A stretch of 6,609 nucleotides of DNA from Methylococcaceae bacterium (GTDB lineage Bacteria > Pseudomonadota > Gammaproteobacteria > Methylococcales > UBA1147): NCBI GenBank assembly GCA_022616595.1, contig JAKEEL010000213.1, positions 1 through 6,609 of the forward strand, read 5' to 3'. Below, piece after piece: positions 1 through 5,921 of the stretch (the first letter of the stretch is position 1; each line of letters starts with the position of its first letter). Made by a program: the position numbers and the translations under genes. Below the pieces are notes generated by a model. That model had not been told where the DNA came from and searched no databases. It saw nothing but the letters and a program-made list of their open reading frames with translations.

Positions 1-267
1 GGTGCCGGAGTCGATGTCCGGGATCCCCTGCAGCAGGCCAGGGACTATCTCGAATACTGTCAAATCGATGAGGCTCGCATGGTCCTTGAACGAGCCGTTC
101 TGGAAAATCCTGAACGGATGGATATACAAACGGAATTGCTTGAATTGTATCAGGCCGGACGCGATCTCGAAAATTTCAAAAAGCTCTATCGTGAATTGAT
201 GGATTCCGGAATTCCCTTGGCGGCTGATTGGTCCGCGGTTTCTGAATTACTTTCGGAGAACGCATAA
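1..267 (+). CDS. FimV-like TPR protein, C-terminal end (5' truncated by window edge)
   Basis: The reading frame is open from base 1 to TAA at 265-267 and gives the last 88 residues of a longer protein. The residues form a helical TPR-like repeat: DPLQQARDYLEYCQIDEAR, then VLENPERMDIQTELLELY, then a stretch with FKKLYREL. The pattern 'DP..xARxYLxxxxxxxAxxVLxxAxxxNPxRxxxxxxLLExYxxxxD' is typical of the C-terminal domain of FimV/TspA-type pilus-assembly proteins. In Pseudomonas and relatives these are inner-membrane polar hubs with a periplasmic LysM part and a cytoplasmic TPR tail. An internal ATG at 79 is not the start, because the repeat begins upstream of it. The stop abuts the next gene's ATG without a gap, so the two are probably co-transcribed and translationally coupled. 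The family call rests on the tail only; another cytoplasmic TPR protein is possible. Confidence 0.65.
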   Translation, partial: GAGVDVRDPLQQARDYLEYCQIDEARMVLERAVLENPERMDIQTELLELYQAGRDLENFKKLYRELMDSGIPLAADWSAVSELLSENA

Positions 268-1500
268 ATGGCGAAGGATGATCGGAATGGTCCATTGCGC
301 ATCCATGTTCGAGGCATGGACGACAGATCGCTCTCGACTTTCAAATTGTTTTTGCAAGGCCCGTGCAGGAATCAGGCCGTGCCGGTTGACGAACAAACCG
401 CCGAAGTCACGTTGATCGATCTGGATGGGCTCAATGCGTTCGAAGTGTTTGAGAGGGAACGCGCGCGATTCCCCGGCCGCCCGTTGATGGTCAGTTCATT
501 GCGGCGCACGGACCTTTCCGGAACGATCACCGTCTCCAAGCCGATCAATGCGCCCGGGATGATGGCCGCGATTGCGGAAGCCAAAGCGATGTTGTCGGCT
601 GGCGCTTCGCCGGCGGATACGCATCGGGAAAAGATTCCTCACGGAAAACCTGAAACGGACCGCGATGCCGATGTCCGTGATCGCGTGCCAGCGATTCAGG
701 AAAGAAAGCCGAAAGTACGCATCGAACCGCGTCGATCGACCCACCAGACTGCAATGCTGCTTGACGAAAGGGCTTATTCAACTTATGTCGGTGCGGTCGC
801 CGATATCAACATCAACGATCCGCACCAGGTCGCGAAAGCGCATTATGACAAACGCAAATATTTGCAGGCCTATGTGGAATCGGCGGTCAAGCTGGCGAGG
901 TCCCGCAAACGGATTCTGCAACTCAATTGCGGTTGGCAGCCGATCACCATATTTCCACATTCCAATGAAGTTTGGATTGACGCGGATGACCGCCAGACTC
1001 GGGCGTTTTGCGTGGTTCCGATCCATTCGATATTGGATCTTGACGTGGTCGGGGCGGATTTGAATCCAAGATCGATCATTTCGCCGATCAGTCCGGATCG
1101 AATCAATGCCGATCGTGACCCCGGGAAATTTCAGTCTATCGATGCTTTTGTCTGGAAAGTAGCACTCTGGACATCGAACGGACGGGTTCCTGAAGGAATA
1201 CAACTGGATCAGCCGGTGCACCTCGATCGATGGCCGAATCTGAGCCGATTCGTGAACATCCCGCATTCGTTGCGCATCGCCGCGTTGTTGATCGAAGCAC
1301 CCATGACTTTGATCGAGATTGCAAAGACCCTTAATATCAGACAGCAATACGTGTTTTCCTTTTTCAGCGCGGCCATGGCGCTCGGTCTGGCCGGCCAGTC
1401 ACTCCATCCGCAAAGCCGGGACAATGCCAGTCCTGCACGCGTCGAACAGCAACGTCCGGGTCTCTTGCGAAAGATATTGAATCGCTTGAAAGTCGGGTGA
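268..1500 (+). CDS. Conserved hypothetical protein: receiver-like N-terminus and winged-helix-like C-terminus
   Basis: This 410-residue soluble protein has no signal peptide or membrane segment. Residues ~9-110 read like a degenerate response-regulator receiver: a hydrophobic strand ending in LIDLDG (D51, D53), a strand with RPLMVSS, and a KP pair (K91-P92) followed by an amphipathic helix, as after strand 5 of CheY-like folds. Residues ~111-160 are a charged, low-complexity linker. Residues ~161-300 form a conserved-looking domain that I cannot name. Residues ~290-377 include ALWTSNGRVPEG, DRWPNLSRF, IPHSLRIAALL and then LIEIAKTLNIRQQYVFSFFSAA, which resembles a winged helix-turn-helix. The ATG follows the upstream TAA directly, and GGAG at 255-258 lies nine bases before it. 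Its place between a FimV-like gene and a small GTPase suggests a signalling adaptor or effector of that switch. This role is inference from context, and no gene symbol is known to me. Confidence 0.75.
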   Translation: MAKDDRNGPLRIHVRGMDDRSLSTFKLFLQGPCRNQAVPVDEQTAEVTLIDLDGLNAFEVFERERARFPGRPLMVSSLRRTDLSGTITVSKPINAPGMMAAIAEAKAMLSAGASPADTHREKIPHGKPETDRDADVRDRVPAIQERKPKVRIEPRRSTHQTAMLLDERAYSTYVGAVADININDPHQVAKAHYDKRKYLQAYVESAVKLARSRKRILQLNCGWQPITIFPHSNEVWIDADDRQTRAFCVVPIHSILDLDVVGADLNPRSIISPISPDRINADRDPGKFQSIDAFVWKVALWTSNGRVPEGIQLDQPVHLDRWPNLSRFVNIPHSLRIAALLIEAPMTLIEIAKTLNIRQQYVFSFFSAAMALGLAGQSLHPQSRDNASPARVEQQRPGLLRKILNRLKVG

Positions 1501-1525
1501 TCGGGTACGGTTTATGGAACCAACG

Positions 1526-2065
1526 ATGAGTCAGTACAAGATTATATTTACCGGGCCGGTCGGTGCCGGGAAAACTACTGCAATCGCTTCGATCAGCGAC
1601 GTGCCTCCGGTCAGCACCGATGCGCGAGCCAGCGACATGACCCGCAATCGAAAATCGGCCACGACGGTCGCGATGGATTACGGGATCATGAATCTGGACG
1701 GCGGCGAGGCGATCCACCTGTACGGCACGCCCGGTCAGGAGCGCTTCGATTTTATGTGGGACATTCTGGTGAAAGGTGGTATCGGACTGATTTTGTTGCT
1801 CGATAATACCCGATCTGATCCCTTTACAGACCTGCGTTTTTTCCTCGGCGCCTTTAAAGAATTCATCGGCAGAACCAAGGTTGTGATCGGTGTGACTCAA
1901 ATGGATTTGAGCCCCACCCCGGCGATCGAAGACTACCATACGCAATTGAAGAATTGCGGGATCAATTCCCCGGTGTTCGAGATCGACGCACGCGTGAAGA
2001 ATGATGTGTCGCTTCTGGTTCAATCGCTGCTTTACTCGATCGATCCCGGGCTGGAAGAGACTTGA
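1526..2065 (+). CDS. Small Ras-like GTPase, MglA/COG2229 type
   Basis: This is a 179-residue single-domain GTPase. The P-loop (G1) is GPVGAGKTT at residues 10-18. A threonine-rich switch I lies near residues 44-50 (KSATTVA). The G3 region is LYGTPGQERF (65-74), where the usual Asp of DxxG is Gly. G4 is TQMD (124-127) instead of NKxD, and DAR (154-156) sits where G5 is expected. MglA also lacks the G3 Asp (TVPGQ), so this departure fits bacterial polarity GTPases rather than decay. An ATG at 1514 is in frame, but the family usually begins just before the first strand and the P-loop. The 1526 start fits that and has a GGA seven bases upstream. The stop lies one base before the next ATG. The downstream roadblock proteins are the expected regulatory partners (GAP- or GEF-like, as MglB is for MglA). 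The specific pathway is unproven. Confidence 0.88.
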   Translation: MSQYKIIFTGPVGAGKTTAIASISDVPPVSTDARASDMTRNRKSATTVAMDYGIMNLDGGEAIHLYGTPGQERFDFMWDILVKGGIGLILLLDNTRSDPFTDLRFFLGAFKEFIGRTKVVIGVTQMDLSPTPAIEDYHTQLKNCGINSPVFEIDARVKNDVSLLVQSLLYSIDPGLEET

Positions 2066-2066
2066 C

Positions 2067-2714
2067 ATGGAAAAATTCGAACTGGCGGAAAATTTGTTTG
2101 TACATCCGACCCCGGGCGGCGCTTTTCACGCGATTTCGAGCATAGACGAAGATCCGGCCCGAAGGTTTGTGCGAGCTTTGTTTCAGAACGACACAACGCC
2201 CCGGCTTTCGTTGCGGGGTGTTCAGAATTGGAGCGGTCTGGAGGATCGGGACAAGGCTGTGAACCTCTTGCACCATATCCAACAGCTGACTTGGGTACAG
2301 GGGGTTGAGAGACCTCTGAGGTGTCCGAAACTGCCCTTGGAAGAACTCTTGCCCCGGCTTTTGGCTAAACTCACCGATGGCGGAAAAGTCTTGCTGGCCG
2401 AGAGCCAGGGGTTTTATCTCGCGGCGAACGGATTTCCGCATGAGGTCGCGGAAGAACTTTCGGCGCTGAGTGCGGAGCTTGCGAATCTTAATGAAAGGCG
2501 ATCGGGTCTGTTGGCCAATAATCTGGGTCTGAGCAGCGCTGCCTGGGCGCTCAGTGATGCCGGAGGATGCAGCAAGATCGGTTTCTGGCCTCTGTATATT
2601 GCGAAACAGCGGTTCGTGTTGGTTTTATCCGGTCTTCCGCGGTTCAACAGGCCGGAATTTGTCGAATTGATTTGGACATTGAGCATGCGTTACGCGGTCT
2701 CCACATTGAATTAG
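2067..2714 (+). CDS. Conserved hypothetical protein with a roadblock-like C-terminal half
   Basis: This 215-residue cytoplasmic protein starts at ATG 2067, six bases after a strong GGAAGAGA ribosome site and one base after the GTPase stop. An in-frame ATG at 2001 lies inside the GTPase gene and is not needed. Residues 1-85 have no fold I recognise. Residues ~95-215 look like a diverged Roadblock/LC7 unit: a leading helix (LEELLPRLLAKL), a strand pair with VLLAESQGFYLAANG (the typical 'D..G..lA..G' hairpin), a helix rich in Ala/Glu/Leu (EVAEELSALSAELANLNE), and later strands WPLYIAK and FVLVLSG before a final helix. Roadblock proteins dimerise and bind small GTPases. Lying between a GTPase and a canonical roadblock gene, this product may pair with the latter. 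The fold is inferred from pattern only, and no gene name applies. Confidence 0.75.
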   Translation: MEKFELAENLFVHPTPGGAFHAISSIDEDPARRFVRALFQNDTTPRLSLRGVQNWSGLEDRDKAVNLLHHIQQLTWVQGVERPLRCPKLPLEELLPRLLAKLTDGGKVLLAESQGFYLAANGFPHEVAEELSALSAELANLNERRSGLLANNLGLSSAAWALSDAGGCSKIGFWPLYIAKQRFVLVLSGLPRFNRPEFVELIWTLSMRYAVSTLN

Positions 2715-2788
2715 GCATGGTATTGCGAAGGGGCTCGGATAAATGGCCGCAGTCCATAAGCGACGGGAGTAACTACGAGGATAAAGTT

Positions 2789-3151
2789 ATGCGAGAAGAT
2801 TTACTAAGTTCGGTTCTGTCGGATCTCAACGGCACTTCCGCGGATATCGAGGCTTCCGGGATTATATCCACGGACGGCTTGATGATGGCATCACTCCTGC
2901 CGCAGGGGATGGATGAGGACAGAGTCGGTGCAATGAGCGCCGCGATGCTCTCTCTGGGTGACCGTACCGCGCAGGAGCTGGCAAGGGGGGAGTTGGAACA
3001 GGTGCTGATCAAGGGAAATAACGGTTACGTATTGATGACCTACGCCGGCAAGCAAGCGGTTCTCACGGTGATGGCCAAACCCAACGCGAAACTGGGGCTG
3101 ATATTCCTGGACGTAAAGCGTGCGGCGGCCAACGTTGCGCAAATGATATAA
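2789..3151 (+). CDS. Roadblock/LC7 domain protein, putative regulator of the adjacent GTPase
   Basis: This 120-residue protein fills the length of a single Roadblock/LC7 domain (MglB-like). It begins with a helix (MREDLLSSVLSDLNG), followed by the diagnostic hairpin IEASGIISTDGLMMASLLP (residues 20-38). Next come the long helix VGAMSAAMLSLGDRTAQEL (46-64), the strands LEQVLIKG, YVLMTYAG and AVLTVMA, then NAKLGLIFLDVKRAAANV, ending the fold. Known members form dimers that bind Ras-like GTPases and act as GAPs, GEFs or scaffolds. ATG 2789 is preferred because GAGG (2777-2780) lies eight bases upstream and the domain helix starts at once. An in-frame ATG at 2717 would add 24 polar residues unlike the family. 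The 74-base gap to the upstream gene is the widest in the operon, and I see no convincing promoter in it. This is the last gene before the terminator. Confidence 0.9.
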   Translation: MREDLLSSVLSDLNGTSADIEASGIISTDGLMMASLLPQGMDEDRVGAMSAAMLSLGDRTAQELARGELEQVLIKGNNGYVLMTYAGKQAVLTVMAKPNAKLGLIFLDVKRAAANVAQMI

Positions 3152-3170
3152 GGGCATCCTTCGGGCGCCT
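3152..3170 (+). other. UUCG-loop hairpin just after the operon's last stop
   Basis: GGGC at 3152-3155 pairs with GCCT at 3167-3170, with one G·T pair. After a small internal bulge, CC pairs with GG around a TTCG tetraloop at 3160-3163. It begins directly after the roadblock stop codon. No T-tract follows, so it is unlikely to terminate alone. It could stabilise the mRNA 3' end or act with the next terminator. Confidence 0.4.
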
Positions 3171-3181
3171 GAACTCTTCCT

Positions 3182-3213
3182 GCGGTGAATAGGAAAAATC
3201 AACCGCCTTTTTT
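3182..3213 (+). terminator. Putative rho-independent terminator of the GTPase/roadblock operon
   Basis: GCGGT (3182-3186) pairs exactly with ACCGC (3202-3206), with two further A-T pairs possible inside. One C then precedes six T residues (3208-3213), and more pyrimidines follow. It lies 31 bases after the roadblock stop, with the T-run on the + strand side, as expected for ending the + operon. The stem is short, so strength is uncertain. Confidence 0.55.
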
Positions 3214-3215
3214 CT

Positions 3216-3428
3216 TCAAGCGAAAGGTACTCGAAACTTCGTAAGCGATCTTTTAAGTGCATCGACTCCGCCATCTTTCGCCCTTTGGTCGCCGCCCCAA
3301 GTTACTGAGTTAGTGCCATTGCCTCTGAGATGTAATTCTGTCTTCCACAGCCGCGCAAAGAGTGTGCGCGCCTGTTCGTCGTTTAGCGCTTGAATTTCTG
3401 ACGATGTGATCTGAAATATCGAGTGCAT
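3216..3428 (-). pseudogene. Truncated 5' remnant of a large nuclease/NTPase-like (defence-type) gene
   Basis: Read on the - strand from ATG 3428, a 70-codon frame begins MHSIFQITSSEIQALNDEQ and continues RTLFARLWKTELHLRG, then SVTWGGDQRAKDGGVDA. This resembles the first ~57 residues of large proteins I recall from defence islands. Their N-termini run 'x-L-x-D-x-x-L-R-x-L-V-x-R-L-C-x-A-E ... V-T-W-G-G-x-Q-x-A-x-D-G-G-x-D'; the D-G-G-x-D motif resembles the first part of Mrr-like PD-(D/E)xK nucleases. The similarity stops at about 3258. The last 13 codons look random and end in a stop before any E-x-K catalytic motif. No other - strand frame continues the protein toward the + operon terminator. 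A weak GGA site lies upstream of 3428; an in-frame ATG at 3458 is also possible. It is probably a non-functional relic of a lost defence gene. The family assignment is from memory of sequence patterns. Confidence 0.45.
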
Positions 3429-3606
3429 TGTTATTCCGCAACCTGAAAATCCGATCAAGTCCGCATATGATGCGTTCAGCTACGACAAATCCCGAGGACA
3501 GCCGATTTGCACGGCTCCGCCGCCCGAGGAGGGTGCCGGACGAGGGATGTCCGGCATGTACCGCATGGTTCGAGGTAAAAGACATCAGATTTGACTATCA
3601 CTCCTG
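3429..3606. other. Intergenic spacer between convergent units, no gene seen
   Basis: This stretch lies between the start of the truncated relic and the stop of the lipoprotein gene. No frame in it looks protein-like on either strand. It contains the inverted repeat at 3534-3556 and two copies of CCCGAGGA (3491-3498 and 3523-3530). No T-rich terminator for the - strand transport operon was found, so that operon may end by Rho or run into the relic. Confidence 0.5.
3534..3556. repeat. Perfect 8-bp inverted repeat (hairpin), role unknown
   Basis: TGCCGGAC (3534-3541) and GTCCGGCA (3549-3556) are exact reverse complements around a 7-base loop. It lies about 50 bases beyond the stop of the lipoprotein gene. 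Neither strand has a T-run after it, so it is not a textbook intrinsic terminator. It could protect the 3' end of the transport mRNA, be a protein-binding palindrome, or be one unit of a dispersed REP-like repeat. Confidence 0.5.
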
Positions 3607-4194
3607 TTAGGGTTGGGCAGGCAATTCCGTGAACCAGGTTTGCAGCGAGTGGACAGCTTCATCGACCAATTTAGCCGAGGCAGTTACCGCGCCTGCCGCA
3701 TCGGGCGTGGGCGAAGGAAGAGAGAGGTTAAATAACTTGTCGGCAACGATCTCTTCGCCAGTGGGCGGTTGGACCGAGGCGCGAAAAGCCAGTATCACCC
3801 TCGCCCTTTGCGGCCCATCGAAAATCTGTTCGAACTCCAGCAGTCGTATTTTCAGCCGCCAGCCGTGTGTGCCGTTAGTCACGGACAGACGCTGAGCCAG
3901 CATGGCAGGGGGCGAAGCCAACCAGCGGTCTTGGGCATAAAAGCGTACCCGGGTGGGATCGATATACAGCAGGCGGTACCGAATGTTTTCATTTTGCAGC
4001 CATTCTGGAGCTTCAACCGACACCGTCGACCAAGCACTTGCTTCCGAACCGCCGGATTGAGAAGCGGTAAACTTTTCACTTGAGCCGAAATCGTGCAGAG
4101 CAAGCGAAGAAGGACGCTCCGGAAACAGGCTGCAAGAGGATACCGAAATAATAAGACCAATCGCCAATAAGGCGGGTCTTGAAATTAAGTTCAT
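3607..4194 (-). CDS. ABC-type transport auxiliary lipoprotein (PqiC/LetC-like) of the MCE operon
   Basis: This 195-residue lipoprotein has a signal peptide at residues 1-20 (MNLISR, then a hydrophobic stretch ALLAIGLIISV) and a lipobox V-S-S-C with the lipidated Cys at 21. Residue +2 is Ser, which favours outer-membrane sorting. The body fits the ABC_trans_aux family (PF03886): ENIRYRLLYIDPTRVRFYAQDRW, where a conserved 'Y....P..v..Y....W...P..ml' run leads into a helix (AMLAQRL), then strands (WRLKIRLLEFEQIF, ARVILAFRAS), and a final helix (AVHSLQTWFTEL). Family members such as PqiC sit in the outer membrane and dock periplasmic MCE proteins. The ATG overlaps the upstream MCE stop by one base (TAATG), and GGAG lies eight bases before it (complement of 4203-4206), so it has its own ribosome site as well. 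It is last in the operon. Its production may suffer little from the frameshift just upstream, because its preceding frame still runs to the same TAATG. Confidence 0.85.
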   Translation of the reverse strand: MNLISRPALLAIGLIISVSSCSLFPERPSSLALHDFGSSEKFTASQSGGSEASAWSTVSVEAPEWLQNENIRYRLLYIDPTRVRFYAQDRWLASPPAMLAQRLSVTNGTHGWRLKIRLLEFEQIFDGPQRARVILAFRASVQPPTGEEIVADKLFNLSLPSPTPDAAGAVTASAKLVDEAVHSLQTWFTELPAQP

Positions 4195-4673
4195 TAGCGT
4201 GACTCCTGATAACCGGGTTCTCCCGGTCCGGGTTCGAGCGGTTGACGCCCATAGAGCAGCATCTGGGGATCTTTTTCCAAAAGGCCGGAAAGGGTACGGA
4301 TTTGAAAGGATGTGACCTTAAGCTCCTCCAGTACGGTATTTAAACGAGGCAAGGTCGATTGAGTCATGATATCCGTGGCATTCTTGCCTGAGAGAGCCAG
4401 AGCATTGGCGCTTTCGGCGAGGGTTTGTATGCGCCCGGACAATTTCCCCAATTCCCTGGCTACCGAGTCGAATTGAGTCAGGGTTTTTTGCGCTTTTAAT
4501 CCAGCGGCTTGCACTTCCTCGCCGGCCCCCTTGACCTTTACTGCGGCTTGGTCCACTTGGACGAAAGCCTTTTCCATTCGCTCTTCCAGGTCTGCCAGCC
4601 GTCCGGTTGCGGTTTTCATATTCGTGAGGATTACCTTCACCCGGCGCAGGTTTTCGTCATCCAGCAAGTCATT
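4194..4673 (-). pseudogene. MlaD-like MCE protein, C-terminal half after a frameshift
   Basis: This frame carries the continuation of the MCE protein in a different phase from its N-terminal half. Its first sensible residues are NDLLDDENLRR, which follow on naturally from the ELIA end of the other half. It is then largely helical: VILTNMKTATGRLADLEERM, a long Ala/Gln/Val-rich coiled-coil-like region to about residue 95, then LPRLNTVLEELKV. It ends with LLYGRQPLEPGPGEPGY, a Pro/Gly tail usual at the end of MCE proteins of this type (about 320 residues in total). In these proteins the helices assemble into a periplasmic needle or ring extension. The only nearby initiation codon, TTG at 4667, has no clear ribosome site and would start in the middle of a conserved helix, so a separate gene is unlikely. 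The TAA stop overlaps the lipoprotein ATG. Confidence 0.75.
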
Positions 4674-5149
4674 TAGATGGCAATGAGTTCCTGCGAACCA
4701 AGGAGAATGTTCCCTCCCGAATCAGCAAGCTTGTCGATCAGGGAAGGCTGTAAAGGAATCTGGGCGGGATTCGCGTTATTCGTGAGCAAGGGTTGTTGAT
4801 TTTCACCCGAATCGCCCAATTCGATTTGTGCGAGCCCTGTCAGGCCTTGCACACGTAGCATGGCGTAAGTGCCAAGAGTGATGGGCAATCCTTTGTCAAC
4901 TTCTATTCGAACCAGGATGTTTCTCGAATTCATGGGATCAAAGCTGATCGCAGATACCTTGCCAACCTGGACACCACGGTACAGCACAGTCGATTCCGGG
5001 TTGAGTCCGGAGACAGAGGACTGTGTGACGACGAGGTAAACATCGCGTTCCTCACCGTAGTGCCCTAGCCAGATGCTGGCGGCGACCAGTGCAGAGCCCA
5101 GGGTTAATACGAATAAGCCAGTCAGGAGTGCATAGGTTTCCTTACCCAT
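4673..5149 (-). CDS. MlaD-like MCE-domain protein, N-terminal half (prematurely stopped)
   Basis: This frame gives 158 residues from ATG 5149 to TAA 4675-4673. Residues 7-28 are a single membrane helix (ALLTGLFVLTLGSALVAASIWL) after a short cytoplasmic start, so the rest lies in the periplasm. Residues ~36-113 are the MCE domain, with VSGLNPESTVLYRGVQVGKV, ILVRIEVDKGLPI and LRVQGLTGLAQIEL matching its conserved strands and loop. MlaD-type proteins form hexameric rings that shuttle phospholipids. A complete protein would continue with a helical region, but here it ends at ELIAI-stop, and the next helix is found in another phase. The start is chosen because AAGGAG (complement of 5160-5165) lies ten bases upstream and the ATPase stop is one base away; a longer frame to 5299 only overlaps the ATPase. 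A truncated MCE ring subunit without its helices would probably be poorly functional. Confidence 0.85.
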   Translation of the reverse strand: MGKETYALLTGLFVLTLGSALVAASIWLGHYGEERDVYLVVTQSSVSGLNPESTVLYRGVQVGKVSAISFDPMNSRNILVRIEVDKGLPITLGTYAMLRVQGLTGLAQIELGDSGENQQPLLTNNANPAQIPLQPSLIDKLADSGGNILLGSQELIAI

Positions 5150-5150
5150 G

Positions 5151-5921
5151 TCAGGTGTTCTCCTTAAACAAAAGTTTGGCACGCCTGCCGTGAAAGAAAC
5201 GGCGAACGAATGGATGGGAGCTATCCAGAACTTGCTCGATGCTCCCGTGGGCCGCCAATCCCTGATCGGCAAGCACCGCCACATTGGAACGTAATTCACT
5301 CAAGGTGTTCAGGTCGTGGGTGATCATCAATACGGTGAAGCCCAACTCCTGGTGTAGTTCGGACAGCAGGTTCACGAATTCTTCGCTTAATACAGGATCC
5401 AGTCCGGAAGTCGGCTCGTCCAGAAACAGTAATTCCGGTTCCATGATCAGCGCGCGGGCTAGCGCGGCTCGACGCACCATCCCGCCGGACAGTTCAGCGG
5501 GCATGAGCAGGCCGTCCTCGGCACGCAAGCCCACCATGGCAAGCTTCATCCGCACCAATTGGCCGATCAGTTCCTCGTCCTGGAAATGGAGTTCGCGCAA
5601 GGGAAAAGCAATATTGTCGAACACGTTCAAAGCGCTAAAAAGCGCGCCGCTCTGAAAAAGCATCCCGCAGCGGTTGCGCAGTTGTTGGCGGCGAGCATCG
5701 TCCACTTCCTTCAGCGATTCTCCGAATAGCTCCACACGTCCCCGGGTGGGCGTATGCAGACCGATCATCTCGCGCATTAGAAGAGTTTTGCCGCAGCCGG
5801 ACGAGCCCACCAGGCTCAGGATGTCCCCTCTTCGCAGGCGCAGGCTGATATCTCGGTGAACAACGGTCTCGCCGAAGCACGTCCATATCTGTTCCATGTT
5901 GATTATATTTTCATCATTCAT
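5151..5921 (-). CDS. mlaF: MlaF-like ABC transporter ATP-binding protein
   Basis: This 256-residue cytoplasmic ATPase energises the MCE lipid transporter. All nucleotide-binding motifs are intact: Walker A GSSGCGKT (39-46), Q-loop at FQ (Q90), signature LSGGM (144-148), Walker B LLFLDE (164-169), D-loop SGLD (172-175) and H-loop His202. The variant LSGGM, the FQSGALFSALNVFDNIAFPL run (89-108) and the C-terminal SSHPFVRRFFHG are hallmarks of the MlaF/MkL subfamily. The ATG overlaps the permease stop by one base (TAATG) with only a weak GGG upstream, so translation is probably coupled. One base separates its stop from the MCE gene. The symbol is by family: the operon differs from E. coli mla in ending with a PqiC-like lipoprotein, with no MlaC seen here, so the substrate may not be identical. 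Confidence 0.93.
   Translation of the reverse strand: MNDENIINMEQIWTCFGETVVHRDISLRLRRGDILSLVGSSGCGKTLLMREMIGLHTPTRGRVELFGESLKEVDDARRQQLRNRCGMLFQSGALFSALNVFDNIAFPLRELHFQDEELIGQLVRMKLAMVGLRAEDGLLMPAELSGGMVRRAALARALIMEPELLFLDEPTSGLDPVLSEEFVNLLSELHQELGFTVLMITHDLNTLSELRSNVAVLADQGLAAHGSIEQVLDSSHPFVRRFFHGRRAKLLFKENT

Noticed and set aside
778..1347. Open frame of 189 codons on the - strand inside the 410-residue gene
   Set aside because: The + strand frame has family-like conserved runs and tight operon spacing; the antisense translation looks random.
1364..2068. Open frame of 234 codons on the - strand opposite the GTPase gene
   Set aside because: It is antisense to a GTPase with clear motifs, has no recognisable domain and is rich in Arg/His as expected from a shadow frame.
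2717..2788. N-terminal extension of the roadblock protein from ATG 2717
   Set aside because: The 24 extra residues are unlike the family and the better ribosome site serves ATG 2789.
2715..2788. Internal promoter in the 74-base gap before the roadblock gene
   Set aside because: GATAAA at 2738-2743 could pass as a -10 box, but no TTGACA-like box lies at 16-18 bases; the nearest, TTGAAT, is about 26 bases away.
3428..3610. Small + strand frame of 60 codons in the convergent spacer
   Set aside because: It has no ribosome site, contains the palindrome, lies past the operon terminator and resembles no protein family.
4665..4690. Programmed -1 ribosomal frameshift joining the two MCE halves
   Set aside because: The bases before the stop (GCC ATC TAA) are not an X-XXY-YYZ slippery heptamer, and no strong downstream stem was seen. 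A simple indel is more likely.
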